Origin: Alphaproteobacteria bacterium 32-64-14
Lineage (GTDB): Bacteria; Pseudomonadota; Alphaproteobacteria; Caulobacterales; Hyphomonadaceae
DNA: 64,000 bases
Assembly: GCA_002280725.1 (NCBI GenBank)
Contig: NCEM01000012.1
Coordinates: 1-64,000, forward strand
Direction: 5' to 3'
The notes under the pieces are model-generated. The model saw only the letters and a list, made by a program, of their open reading frames with translations, was not told the DNA's origin and did no database searches. Made by a program: the position numbers and the translations under genes. Shown here in pieces: positions 36,785-45,496 of this stretch. How positions within the stretch are numbered: position 1 is the stretch's first letter; the number at the start of each line of letters is the position of its first letter.

Positions 36785-36860
36785 GGGGTTCCTGCCGGGA
36801 GGTGGCGGGGTTGAACTGTTGCGCGTCAGATATCAGCGGCGGCGGCAGCGCGCCAGCGGG

Positions 36861-38210
36861 CTATCGACCCGCGAGTTGCATGCCGTCGATCAGGATGCTG
36901 GGCGCGTTTGTTGATCCGCGGATCTCGAGGTCGGAGCCCGGCACGGCCCGCAGCAGCATGGAGGGAAGATCGCCCGCCACGGTCACCTCGGACACCGGGT
37001 AGGATTTCCGCCCGTTCTCGAACCAGAAGCCCGAGACGCCGACCGAATAGTCGCCCGTGTTGGGGTTCAGCGAGGGGCCGAACATGTCGGTGATCAGCAG
37101 GCCCTGGCCCGCGTCCGCCATCAGGCCATCGAGGTTTCGCGCCCCCGGCTGGAGATCGAGGTTGGAGGCGGTGACCCCCGGAGGATCGCCAAAGCCCATG
37201 CTGGCGAAGCCATTCGGCGTGAGACCCAGCTGACGCGCCGCCGGGCCGTTGAGCAGCCACTGCGTGAGCATGCCATCCTCGACCAGGGCCGTGCGCTGCA
37301 CCGGCCTACCCTCGCCATCGAAGGCGCGCGAGCCGAAGCCGCCCAGGCGGATCGGATCGTCGATCAGGTTGACGCCTTTGGCGAAGACCTGCTTGCCCAT
37401 CTTGTCCTTCAGGAACGAGACGCCGCGCGCCACGGCCGGACCGGAGATCGCGCCGATGAAGGCGCCGACCAGCCGCGCCGAGAGGCGGTTCTCGAAGATC
37501 ACGGCGGCGGTCTGGCTATCGACCTTGCGGGCGCCCAGACGCGCGGTTGCGCGGAGGGCGGCTTCGCGACCGACCCAGTCCGGCGCTTTCAGCTTAGCGC
37601 GCTTGCGTTCGCTCGTGCTTTCAAAGTCGCGCTCCATCGCCCCATCGCGCTCGGCGATGGCGACGCCAGCCATCGAGGAAATGCCGGACGTCTTGTGGGC
37701 AGCAAAGCCGTTGGAGGCCGCAACCCAGGACGCAGATGTCGACCATGACGCGCCTGCGTGGGAGACCTGTTTCACGCCCGCCACGGCGAGAGCGGCAGCC
37801 TCGATCTCCGCCGCGCGGCGCTCGAGTTCGGGGGCTTCGGGCGTGTCGTCCGTGTCGAGGTTGAGCGAGATGTGGTCGCGCGCGATCTCCTCCGCGCCGG
37901 GGATGCCGCAGTACTTGTCTTCGGGCGCGAGCTTGGCCATTGCGACGACGCGATCGGACAGCGCGCGCAAGCCGGCTGGCGACAGATCCGAGCCGGAAAC
38001 GCTTGCCTGCCGGCGGCCCACCAGCGCGCGCAGCGCAATGCCCCGCGACTCCTCGCGCTCTACCGACTCAAGCTCGCCCTTGCGGACTTCGACCGAGAGG
38101 CTGGCGTTTTCCGACATGCGGACATCGGCGGCGTCAGCGCCCGCCTTGAGCGTGTCAGCAAGCAAGGACTGGAGGAGGCCGGCGTAGGATTCGGGGGTGG
38201 GCTGAGTCAT
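36861..38210 (-). CDS. pmbA: PmbA/TldD-family metalloprotease
   Basis: A 449-residue member of the TldD/TldE(PmbA) family that processes peptides such as microcin B17 or unfolded substrates as a TldD-TldE complex. The N-terminal VRKGELESVEREESRGIALR and C-terminal GLLITDMFGPSLNPNTGDYS with GVSGFWFENGRKSYPVSEVT are characteristic. This is the PmbA-like subunit, which lacks the HExxxH zinc motif of TldD. The tldD partner is not in this window. It precedes the DUF4170-ABC pair on the same strand. Confidence 0.92.
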   Translation of the reverse strand: MTQPTPESYAGLLQSLLADTLKAGADAADVRMSENASLSVEVRKGELESVEREESRGIALRALVGRRQASVSGSDLSPAGLRALSDRVVAMAKLAPEDKYCGIPGAEEIARDHISLNLDTDDTPEAPELERRAAEIEAAALAVAGVKQVSHAGASWSTSASWVAASNGFAAHKTSGISSMAGVAIAERDGAMERDFESTSERKRAKLKAPDWVGREAALRATARLGARKVDSQTAAVIFENRLSARLVGAFIGAISGPAVARGVSFLKDKMGKQVFAKGVNLIDDPIRLGGFGSRAFDGEGRPVQRTALVEDGMLTQWLLNGPAARQLGLTPNGFASMGFGDPPGVTASNLDLQPGARNLDGLMADAGQGLLITDMFGPSLNPNTGDYSVGVSGFWFENGRKSYPVSEVTVAGDLPSMLLRAVPGSDLEIRGSTNAPSILIDGMQLAGR

Positions 38211-38325
38211 GGGATGTATGTGACCTCTGCCCGCCGAAACGCCAAGACCCGAAAGAAAAAGCAGACGCCGCAGCCATTCCGCCGCAGCGCCCGGCCCTGT
38301 ACGTGGCCGTCTTCTGGGCCGTCGC

Positions 38326-38688
38326 CTACTTGGCGCGCGGCAGGCGGTCGTTGATGTCGTCGCGGATGTCGAGCAGCGTGACCAGCAGGCCGCAGATCAG
38401 CGTCGCCGCGACCCAGCCGATGATAAGGCCCGCCACGATGGACACCGCCGTCAGCGTCGGCTGCGTCAGCACCATGCCCTGGTCGAGCTGCGGCGTGAGG
38501 GCGATCTGGCCGGTCGCCGGGTCGACTGCGCCGGCCGCAACCAGCACTTTTCCGCTGGAGGTGAACTGGGACAGGATGCTCTGAATCTGCACGCGGTTCA
38601 GGAACACGCCGAACGTGTAAAGCGCGATGATCCCGAAGTAAGCGTTATAAACCAGGAAGCGGAAACTGTTGATAATGAAGAACTTCAT
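38326..38688 (-). CDS. Small two-helix membrane protein, unknown function
   Basis: A 120-residue protein with membrane helices near both ends (FLVYNAYFGIIALYTFGVFL and TAVSIVAGLIIGWVAATLIC) and a short soluble loop between them that should face the periplasm. The C-terminus DIRDDINDRLPRAK is charged and cytoplasmic. The ATG at 38688 has GGAGGGG with good spacing; the GTG two codons upstream is too close to it. Unrecognised. Confidence 0.75.
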   Translation of the reverse strand: MKFFIINSFRFLVYNAYFGIIALYTFGVFLNRVQIQSILSQFTSSGKVLVAAGAVDPATGQIALTPQLDQGMVLTQPTLTAVSIVAGLIIGWVAATLICGLLVTLLDIRDDINDRLPRAK

Positions 38689-38785
38689 GGACACCCCTCC
38701 ACGCGACGTCCAGACTTTCTAGCTGCCGGCAAGACAACAAGCGAACGCTTTTTTCCGATTTCTGCACAGCGCCACGAAGCTGCCG

Positions 38786-39466
38786 CTATTCCCGGCCCAG
38801 CAACTGGTCGACGTTCAACTTCCTCTTACGCGAATTCAGGAAGCGCGCCTTGAGGGCCACGTGGTCGTATCCCTGCGTCACCCAATCGGTGAAGCTGAGA
38901 CCCTTGGCAGCGCCCCGCGCCAGGTAGGTTTCAAAGAAGAAATCGAGCACGCCGGTCTTGCCGTGGCGGATGTGCAGGTACTTGAAGGACAGCTGTTCAA
39001 GCGCCTTGTCGATCGACAGCCCCTGCCGGAAATGCATGTACAGCACCGACATGATCCCCGCGCGATCCGCGCCCGACTTGCAATGCATCAGGGCCGGATA
39101 AGCGATTGAATCGAACAGATGTTTCGCAGCCAGAACAGTCTCCGGCGGCGGGATTTCCCGCGAAAACATCTGGAAATCGACCAGCGCGATGCCGTGCCGG
39201 GCGCACGCTTCGCGCTCAAGCAGGTAGTAGCCCTTGGGGCTCTCGCCACGCACATTGATGATGGTCTTGATACCGAGCTCACTCGCGTATTGGGCGATAT
39301 GTTCCGGGGACGGTTGGTTCGCCCGGTACATCTCGTCCGAGATCTTGTGCAGATTGCGGAAGCGATAGCGCAGGAAACCGTGATCGCCCCAGATCAGCTC
39401 CTTGCGGGCGCGTTTGCGGCCCGCCGGGGTGGTGAGGTCGATGGGTTTGGCCGTGGCGCCGTTCAT
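38786..39466 (-). CDS. Dual-specificity/tyrosine-phosphatase-like protein
   Basis: A 226-residue protein with the PTP loop HCKSGADRAG, giving the CX5R catalytic Cys and Arg, and an upstream TIINVRGESPKGYYLLEREA typical of bacterial DSP-like phosphatases. An extended C-terminal basic region (FLNSRKRKLNVDQLLGRE) follows. Homologues in alphaproteobacteria are annotated as tyrosine phosphatase or DSP family; some relatives act on phospholipid or lipid A phosphates. That is attractive given the adjacent lipid A operon, but it is inference. Confidence 0.88.
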   Translation of the reverse strand: MNGATAKPIDLTTPAGRKRARKELIWGDHGFLRYRFRNLHKISDEMYRANQPSPEHIAQYASELGIKTIINVRGESPKGYYLLEREACARHGIALVDFQMFSREIPPPETVLAAKHLFDSIAYPALMHCKSGADRAGIMSVLYMHFRQGLSIDKALEQLSFKYLHIRHGKTGVLDFFFETYLARGAAKGLSFTDWVTQGYDHVALKARFLNSRKRKLNVDQLLGRE

Positions 39467-39592
39467 GGCCGCTAGATGCCGTTTCCGGGCGGGAATGCAA
39501 GCGCCTGAGCCACCGCGCCCCGCCCTGCGGCCCCGAACGCGGCGCCACTGTCACATATGGCGAGCGGCGCGACAGGGAGTATATAGCCCCTC

Positions 39593-40417
39593 ATGTCCAA
39601 GCCGCGTCGCCAGTCACCTGTGATTCCCTGGATCGGGGGCACTCTGATCTGGGCCTACATGTCGACACTTGCCCACACCATGCGCTGGCGCGTGGAAGGC
39701 ATCGAACACATGCGCAGGCTGTGGGAAAGCCCGCAGGGCTGGGTCGCGGCCACGTGGCATTCGCGCATCCTCCTGATGCCTTACGCGCAGATCAAGAAGC
39801 GCCCGAAATGGGCCAAGCCGCCCCATCCCGCGACGCTGATGGTCTCGCCCTCGAAGGATGGCGAGTTCACCAAGCGCGCGGGCACATGGCTTGGCCTGCA
39901 CATTATCCGCGGCTCGTCTTCCGGCCGCAGCGACAAGAGCAAGCGTGGCGTTTCTGCGGCCCGCGAGTCGATGGAGGTGATGAAGAAGGGCGGCTGCATC
40001 GTGATGACGATCGACGGCCCGAAAGGTCCGCGTGAAGTGGTCGGCATCGGCACCATCAAGCTGGCGCAGCAGATGGGCGTTCCCATCCTCATCTACGGCC
40101 TCTCCGCGAACGCCAAGCGGATGAACACGTGGGACCGCCTGCTCTGGCCGCGCCCGTTCGCGCGCGGCGCGGTGGTCATCCCCCCGCCAATCGAGACGTC
40201 GAAGAGCATGGACTCCGAAGAGCTTCGCCTGCGCGTCGAGACCGCATTGAAGGCGGCGACGGCGCGCGCGGATGAACTCGCGGGGCTGGCGCCTGATGCG
40301 GCGCCTCCGCCGGCGCCCAGGGAAAAACAGGAAGCGGTGGAGGCTGTCGAGCCGCCACCCGCTGCGCAGCCTGCGGCGGCCGCAAGTGACGCTGCTCTGG
40401 AGCAGCGCGCAACGTGA
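39593..40417 (+). CDS. DUF374 lysophospholipid-type acyltransferase
   Basis: A 274-residue inner-membrane acyltransferase with WVAATWHSRILLMPYAQIKK and VMTIDGPKGPREVVGIGTIK, the two hallmark segments of the DUF374 (LPLAT) family. It probably works on lipid A or a related lipid. The final 45 residues are an Ala/Pro/Glu-rich extension. It heads a plus-strand operon with waaA, lpxK and an LpxL-type gene, with stop/start overlaps throughout (here GTGA with waaA). Confidence 0.92.
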   Translation: MSKPRRQSPVIPWIGGTLIWAYMSTLAHTMRWRVEGIEHMRRLWESPQGWVAATWHSRILLMPYAQIKKRPKWAKPPHPATLMVSPSKDGEFTKRAGTWLGLHIIRGSSSGRSDKSKRGVSAARESMEVMKKGGCIVMTIDGPKGPREVVGIGTIKLAQQMGVPILIYGLSANAKRMNTWDRLLWPRPFARGAVVIPPPIETSKSMDSEELRLRVETALKAATARADELAGLAPDAAPPPAPREKQEAVEAVEPPPAAQPAAAASDAALEQRAT

Positions 40418-41691
40418 CCGCTTCTCTGGCGCTTTACCGCCTGGGGACGCGACTCCTCGAACCCTTCGCGCCCTGGCTGGTGTCGCAGCGCCTGAAGAAG
40501 GGCAAGGAGAACCCCGAGCGCATCGGCGAGCGCTTTGGCGCGACCAAAGTCTCGCGGCCGGACGGCGCGGTGATCTGGATGCATGGCGCGAGTGTTGGCG
40601 AGTCCCGCCTGCTGCTCGACATGTTCGCGGCGCTGCGCAAGCGGAGGCCGGACCTTCATGCCATCGTGACCACGCAGACCGTCACGTCCGCCGAGATGAT
40701 CGCCGCGTGGGCGCCGGCGAATGTGATCCATCAGGTGGCGCCGGTGGATGGACCCAAGGCCGTCGAGACATTCATCTCGCACTGGCGCCCTGACGCCGCG
40801 GTTTTTGCCGAAGGCGAGATCTGGCCCAACATGCTTGAAACATTGCAGCAGAGGCGCATTCCCGCCGTTCTGGCGAATGCACGCATGACACAGAAGACGC
40901 TGCGCGGCTGGAACAAGCGCAGCGGCTCGGCGCGAAAACTGTTCGCGGCGTTCGGCTTCATCGGCGCGGCGGATCAGGCAACGGCTGATGGTCTCGGGGC
41001 CGCGCTTGGCCGGAGGATTGAGACCGTCGGCAACCTCAAGGCGCAGGCTGTGATTGAGGCGCCGCCGAGCGAGAAGGTCGCAGGCTTCCGCGAGGCTACC
41101 GGCGGGCGCTCCATCGTTCTCGCCGCCTCGACGCATCCCGGCGAGGACGAGTTCGCGGCAGACGCCTTCACCGAAGTGCGCATGCGCAAGGTTGGTGCGC
41201 TCATGATCCTGGTGCCGCGCCATCCCGAGCGCGGCGACAGCATTGTCGCCCTGCTGCGCGAGCGGGGACTGACCACGGCGCAATGGTCCAAGGACAAGGC
41301 CGCGCCGGGGGCCGAGGTGGATGTGCTGGTCGCAGATACGATCGGCGAGCTGCTGTTCTGGTATGCGTGTTCGGACGCGGTCTATCTTGGCGGCGCGACC
41401 ATTGAAGGCATTGGCGGGCATAATCCGGTCGAGCCCAACCAGCTCGGCAAGCGCGTGTTCACGGGGCCGCACGGCTTCAACTTTGCGGAGATGTTCAACA
41501 CGCTCGAACCCACAGGGGCGCTGGTGATCGGGCATACCTCGCAGGAATTGTCAGATTACTGGCTGACCGAACTTGACGCGGCGCAACCAACGCCAGTTCT
41601 CGGCTCGCACTTTGCGGACTCGCGCGCGCCGTTTGAAAGGACACTGGACGCCATCGCGGCGATGCTGCCACAAGCGCATCCAGATGCGTGA
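40414..41691 (+). CDS. waaA: Kdo transferase
   Basis: Adds 3-deoxy-D-manno-octulosonate to the lipid IVA precursor, anchoring the LPS core. The 425-residue GT30 glycosyltransferase has RLKKGKENPERIGERFG, VIWMHGASVGES (conserved Glu), AVFAEGEIWPNML and the C-terminal GGHNPVEPNQLGKRVFTGPH. The GTG start overlaps the preceding stop, and its own stop overlaps the lpxK start. There is no Kdo kinase in the window. Confidence 0.95.
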   Translation: MTASLALYRLGTRLLEPFAPWLVSQRLKKGKENPERIGERFGATKVSRPDGAVIWMHGASVGESRLLLDMFAALRKRRPDLHAIVTTQTVTSAEMIAAWAPANVIHQVAPVDGPKAVETFISHWRPDAAVFAEGEIWPNMLETLQQRRIPAVLANARMTQKTLRGWNKRSGSARKLFAAFGFIGAADQATADGLGAALGRRIETVGNLKAQAVIEAPPSEKVAGFREATGGRSIVLAASTHPGEDEFAADAFTEVRMRKVGALMILVPRHPERGDSIVALLRERGLTTAQWSKDKAAPGAEVDVLVADTIGELLFWYACSDAVYLGGATIEGIGGHNPVEPNQLGKRVFTGPHGFNFAEMFNTLEPTGALVIGHTSQELSDYWLTELDAAQPTPVLGSHFADSRAPFERTLDAIAAMLPQAHPDA

Positions 41692-42667
41692 GCCGCATTT
41701 CTGGACCGTGACCGACAAGCGCACGCGCGCCGCCGCGCCGATGACGAAGGCGTTGCTGACGCCTGTCTCGATTCTCTATCGCTGGGCGGGTGCGCGACGC
41801 ATTGCGAACGCGCAGCCATTCGACTGCGGCCTGCCCGTCATATGCATCGGCAACCTCACGCTAGGCGGCGCTGGCAAGACGCCCGTGACGGACGTGGTCC
41901 GCCGTCACTTCACCGCACGCGGCATCCGCGCCGCCAGCCTGTCGCGAGGCTATCGCGGTTCGCTGGGGGGCGCGCATCGCGTCGATCCGGCAAGGCACGC
42001 AGCCGGCGAGGTGGGCGACGAGCCGTTGATGCTGTCGATGAGCGGCGAGAGCTGGATATCCAAGGATCGCCCCGAAGGCGCGCGCGCCATGAAGGCGGAT
42101 GGCGTGCAGCTGATCGTCATGGATGACGGGCACCAGAACCCGACGCTGAAGAAGAGCCTGTCCATTGTCGTGATCGACGCCAGCAACCCATTCGGCAACG
42201 GCCACATCTTCCCCAAGGGACCGCTGCGTGAGCGCGTGGTCGACGGCCTGTCGCGGGCGCAAGGCGTCGTGCTGATGGGCGAAGGCGAGATGCCCGAACA
42301 GCTAGCCAGATTCGCGGGCGATATTCTCCGCGCGAAACTGGAGCCGCTGGCGCAGCTTGCCGCCGGGCGCTACATCGCCTTCGCGGGCATCGGCCGCCCG
42401 TCGCGCTTTTTCGACAGCCTGCAGACGCAACCGGGCGTCGAGCTTTCGGAAGGCGTGCCCTACCCTGATCACCACGCTTTCCAGCCATCGGACCTGTCCT
42501 TTCTCATGAAGCTGGCGACCGAACGCGACGCGAAGCTGGTGACGACGGACAAGGACTATGTCCGCCTGCCCGCCTCCATGAAGGACAAGGTCGTGCGCGC
42601 CTCCGTCGTGGCGAAATTCGAGGACGAGGCGGCGCTCGCGCGTTTGCTCGGCCGCGTGAGCGTATGA
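41684..42667 (+). CDS. lpxK: Tetraacyldisaccharide 4'-kinase
   Basis: Phosphorylates the 4' position of the lipid A disaccharide. The 327-residue protein has the P-loop ICIGNLTLGGAGKTPVTDVV, the Mg-coordinating IVMDDGHQN and the KDYVRLP C-terminal motif. The start at 41684 overlaps the waaA stop by 8 bases; a longer reading frame upstream would merely run inside waaA. Its stop overlaps the next gene by ATGA. Confidence 0.95.
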   Translation: MREPHFWTVTDKRTRAAAPMTKALLTPVSILYRWAGARRIANAQPFDCGLPVICIGNLTLGGAGKTPVTDVVRRHFTARGIRAASLSRGYRGSLGGAHRVDPARHAAGEVGDEPLMLSMSGESWISKDRPEGARAMKADGVQLIVMDDGHQNPTLKKSLSIVVIDASNPFGNGHIFPKGPLRERVVDGLSRAQGVVLMGEGEMPEQLARFAGDILRAKLEPLAQLAAGRYIAFAGIGRPSRFFDSLQTQPGVELSEGVPYPDHHAFQPSDLSFLMKLATERDAKLVTTDKDYVRLPASMKDKVVRASVVAKFEDEAALARLLGRVSV

Positions 42668-43641
42668 GCGATGACAGCTCGCAGTCGGGCCGCTTTATCC
42701 GCCCGAAAGATCTCGACAACGCGCAGCGCACCACGCTTGGAGCACGGATCGGCTGGCGCATTGAAGCGATCGCGTGGGACCTGCTCTACTGGTATCCGAT
42801 GAAGGCGCTGCCGCTCACCTGGGCGTCGAACACGGTCGCCGCCATTCTCAAGACGCTGGGTCCGCTGACCTCGCAGCACCGCACGATGATCCGCAACCTG
42901 CGTATGTGCTTTCCGGACTGGACCGACAAGCAGATCAAGGCGGTTGCGAATGAGACGTGGGAGACGCTTGGCCGCACGGCTGGCGAGATGCCTCATCTCG
43001 CGAGGATGAAGCCGTATGTTCCGGAGAGCCGGATCGAGGTGATCGGGGTCGAGGTGCTCGACAGGCTGCGCGAAAGCGGCAAGCCCGCCGTGATGATCGG
43101 CGGTCACTTTGCCAACTGGGAGGTGATGGCTTCCTCCATCTCCAATCGAACGCCTGACGCGCAGATCACTTACCGCTCGGCCAACAACCCCCACATCGAC
43201 CGGCGCATCGCAATGGCGCGCCACGCCTATGGCATCAACGTGCTGACGCCCAAGGGCGCGGGCACGCGCGAGCTGATGCGCGCGCTGGGCCGGGGCCAGC
43301 CTGTCGCGCTGATGAACGACCAGAAATTCAATCAGGGCATCGCTGTGCCCTTCTTTGGCTACGACGCGATGACAGCGCCGGGGCCGACGCGGCTTGCGAT
43401 GAAATACAACGCGCCGCTGGTGCCTTTCTCATGCGTGCGCACAGCGCCAGGCCGCTATCGCGTGACGGTGCACGAGCCCTTCATGCCGGATGCCGATCCC
43501 GACGAGGACAAGGCGATCTACAACACCGTGCTGCGCATCAATCAGTGGGTCGAAGCGCGCATCCGCGAGCATCCGGGCCAATGGTTCTGGATGCACAACC
43601 GCTGGCCGAAGGAAGCCTGGGTGAAGGCTGAGGTGGTTTAG
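42664..43641 (+). CDS. LpxL/HtrB-family lipid A acyltransferase
   Basis: Adds a secondary acyl chain to Kdo2-lipid IVA at the inner membrane. The 325-residue protein has the HX4E catalytic pair as GGHFANWEVMA, an RSANNPHIDRRI segment, and the MNDQKFNQGIAVPFFGYDAM substrate region, ending WFWMHNRWPKEAW, which is the LpxL signature. Which of LpxL or LpxM-type specificity it has cannot be told. It ends the lipid A operon, converging with the hydrolase gene with a 4-base overlap. Confidence 0.92.
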   Translation: MSDDSSQSGRFIRPKDLDNAQRTTLGARIGWRIEAIAWDLLYWYPMKALPLTWASNTVAAILKTLGPLTSQHRTMIRNLRMCFPDWTDKQIKAVANETWETLGRTAGEMPHLARMKPYVPESRIEVIGVEVLDRLRESGKPAVMIGGHFANWEVMASSISNRTPDAQITYRSANNPHIDRRIAMARHAYGINVLTPKGAGTRELMRALGRGQPVALMNDQKFNQGIAVPFFGYDAMTAPGPTRLAMKYNAPLVPFSCVRTAPGRYRVTVHEPFMPDADPDEDKAIYNTVLRINQWVEARIREHPGQWFWMHNRWPKEAWVKAEVV

Positions 43642-44594
43642 CCCATAATCCCAATGCTGTCGTCGATCGTGCGGCGCACGGCGCCGACATAGTCGACCAG
43701 CTTGTGGCCCTCGATCATCGCCTCGTAGAGCATCTTGAGCGCGTCGCGTACAACATACGGCCGCTCCATCGGCACGAAGTGCGTGGTGCCCGGAACCTTG
43801 GTGACGGCCGCATCAGGGCGGATGTCGTGGATGCGCTGGTCGGTATCCACCGGCGACGTCGACTCCTTGTCAGCCTGTAGCACGATGATCGGGATACGTT
43901 TCTTGCGGAGCTTGCGCAGCGCCTTCCACGGGCGATAGCGATGCGCCCCGAATACAGCGGCTTCCCATTCCGGCGTGCACGACAGCATGAAGCGCCCGTC
44001 GTCTCTGCGCAGTACGCCATCGACGACATAGTCATCGAGGAACGGCGCGCGCCACGTCTTGAACGCGCCGCGCCCGCGCAGCTGCTCAGCCGCCTCGCCC
44101 GGCGAGCCGAACTCGCGGCGGCGCTTCAGCGCACCCTTCGACATTGCGCTCTTCGGAATCGTCATGTTCAGCAGCGGGATGTTGTAGAGCCGCAGCGCCG
44201 CGCGGCGCAGCAGCACCGGATCGACCAGCACAAGCCCCTTCACAAGGTCCGGTCGCTTGCCCGCGACCAGCAGGGCCACCGTCGCGCCCATCGAATGCCC
44301 GCCGAGTACCGCGCCTTCGGGCGAGGTCTTCTCAAGCACGTGGATCACGTCGTCGCGAAACTTGTTCCACGACTTGAGTTTCTTCGGGTTGGCAGGGAGC
44401 CGCGAGCGGCCATGGCCACGCATGTCGAGCGCCGCCACGTGCATCTGGCTGCCCAGCGGCTCGAGGATCGACTGGTAGGTGATGGCGTTGAAACCGGTCG
44501 CGTGCAGGAACATCACGTCGATCGGGCGCACCGGATCGCCAAACGCGATGCCGGAGGTTTCCCCATCCTTCAGGTCAATACGAAACCGACGCAT
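43638..44594 (-). CDS. Alpha/beta hydrolase
   Basis: A 318-residue alpha/beta hydrolase with a nucleophile elbow GGHSMGATVA, an early FLHATGFNAITYQSILEPLG and MRGHGRS, and the catalytic His in GTTHFVPMERP. A long cap region lies between. The HATGFN and LDMRGHG motifs place it among epoxide-hydrolase-like or lactonase-like enzymes, so the substrate is open. Its stop overlaps that of the LpxL-type gene on the opposite strand. Confidence 0.9.
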   Translation of the reverse strand: MRRFRIDLKDGETSGIAFGDPVRPIDVMFLHATGFNAITYQSILEPLGSQMHVAALDMRGHGRSRLPANPKKLKSWNKFRDDVIHVLEKTSPEGAVLGGHSMGATVALLVAGKRPDLVKGLVLVDPVLLRRAALRLYNIPLLNMTIPKSAMSKGALKRRREFGSPGEAAEQLRGRGAFKTWRAPFLDDYVVDGVLRRDDGRFMLSCTPEWEAAVFGAHRYRPWKALRKLRKKRIPIIVLQADKESTSPVDTDQRIHDIRPDAAVTKVPGTTHFVPMERPYVVRDALKMLYEAMIEGHKLVDYVGAVRRTIDDSIGIMG

Positions 44595-44603
44595 CCCGCG
44601 GGA

Positions 44604-45353
44604 CTAGCCTCCGAACACTTTACGCAGGATGTCGCTGGTCCGCTTCACGGGATCGCGTCGAATCGCCTGCTCTTCCCGCGCGACGTAATAGAACAATCCG
44701 TTGAGCGCGCCAGTCATGGCCGCATCCGTCAGCCATGTCTTCGGATCTGTTTTCACCAGGCCCGCGCCATAACGCTTGACCGCTGAGTCAACCGCGCCCA
44801 GCGCCCCGGAGCCAGCCAGCGCCTGGCTGAAATGCGGCTGGAAGGACGCCCGCAGGCCGGTCTCCGTCTTTGCACGGAGATAATCTGTCGCAGCCGTGTC
44901 CCCGCCACGCAGGATCGCCATGGCGTCCTCGAACGTGATGGCGCGGACCGCATCGCCCACCAGCTTGCCCGCCTGGGGCATGCCCGCCTCTGCAGCGCGA
45001 TTGACTCGGAGTTGCAGGTCATCAAGCGGGCCCGCAAGCCCCAGCGGCTTAAGCTGCTTCTGCACATTGCCAAGCGCACCCGGCAACGGGATGCGCACGG
45101 CCGTGTCGCCCCAGAAACCGTCCTTCAGCGACAGCTTGCCGGAGGCAAAGCCACCCGCCTTGGTCAGCGCCTCCTTGAGACCGGACGCAACGTCAGTCTT
45201 CGACAATGTGGACGAACCACCCTTGCCCAGTGCGCCGGTGATGATCTTGCCCAAGTCCTGCGCCACGGCAGGGCCCGCAGGCGCGCTCGCGGCCAGCAAC
45301 GCCCCGGACAGGGCGATGGCGGCGGCAATGCAGGCTCCAGCGCGAAGGCGCAT
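44604..45353 (-). CDS. DUF4197 exported protein
   Basis: A 249-residue protein with a signal peptide (AAAIALSGALLAASAPAGPA) and the DUF4197 body: SGLKEALTKAG, RIPLPGALGNVQKQLKPLGL, EDAMAILRGGDTAATDYLRA and LNGLFYYVAREEQAIRRDPV. The family is widespread in proteobacteria and structurally uncharacterised. GGGAGATCTG precedes the ATG at 45353. It is co-directional with the alpha/beta hydrolase and 9 bases before it. Confidence 0.9.
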   Translation of the reverse strand: MRLRAGACIAAAIALSGALLAASAPAGPAVAQDLGKIITGALGKGGSSTLSKTDVASGLKEALTKAGGFASGKLSLKDGFWGDTAVRIPLPGALGNVQKQLKPLGLAGPLDDLQLRVNRAAEAGMPQAGKLVGDAVRAITFEDAMAILRGGDTAATDYLRAKTETGLRASFQPHFSQALAGSGALGAVDSAVKRYGAGLVKTDPKTWLTDAAMTGALNGLFYYVAREEQAIRRDPVKRTSDILRKVFGG

Positions 45354-45496
45354 CAGATCTCCCGAATTCGGATCCCCCACCCCAAGGGCAACCCGGGGAT
45401 AGGACAACCAAAGCACCGCCACGTCAAACCTGTCGCGCGGCTCATTGAGGCTCGATAGAATGGGAGCCAGATGCGACACACAACCGGGAGACGCAC

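Noticed and set aside
41573..41683. Upstream extension of lpxK
   Set aside because: It lies entirely inside waaA in another frame and shows no LpxK sequence; the start at 41684 is supported by overlap and by the domain.
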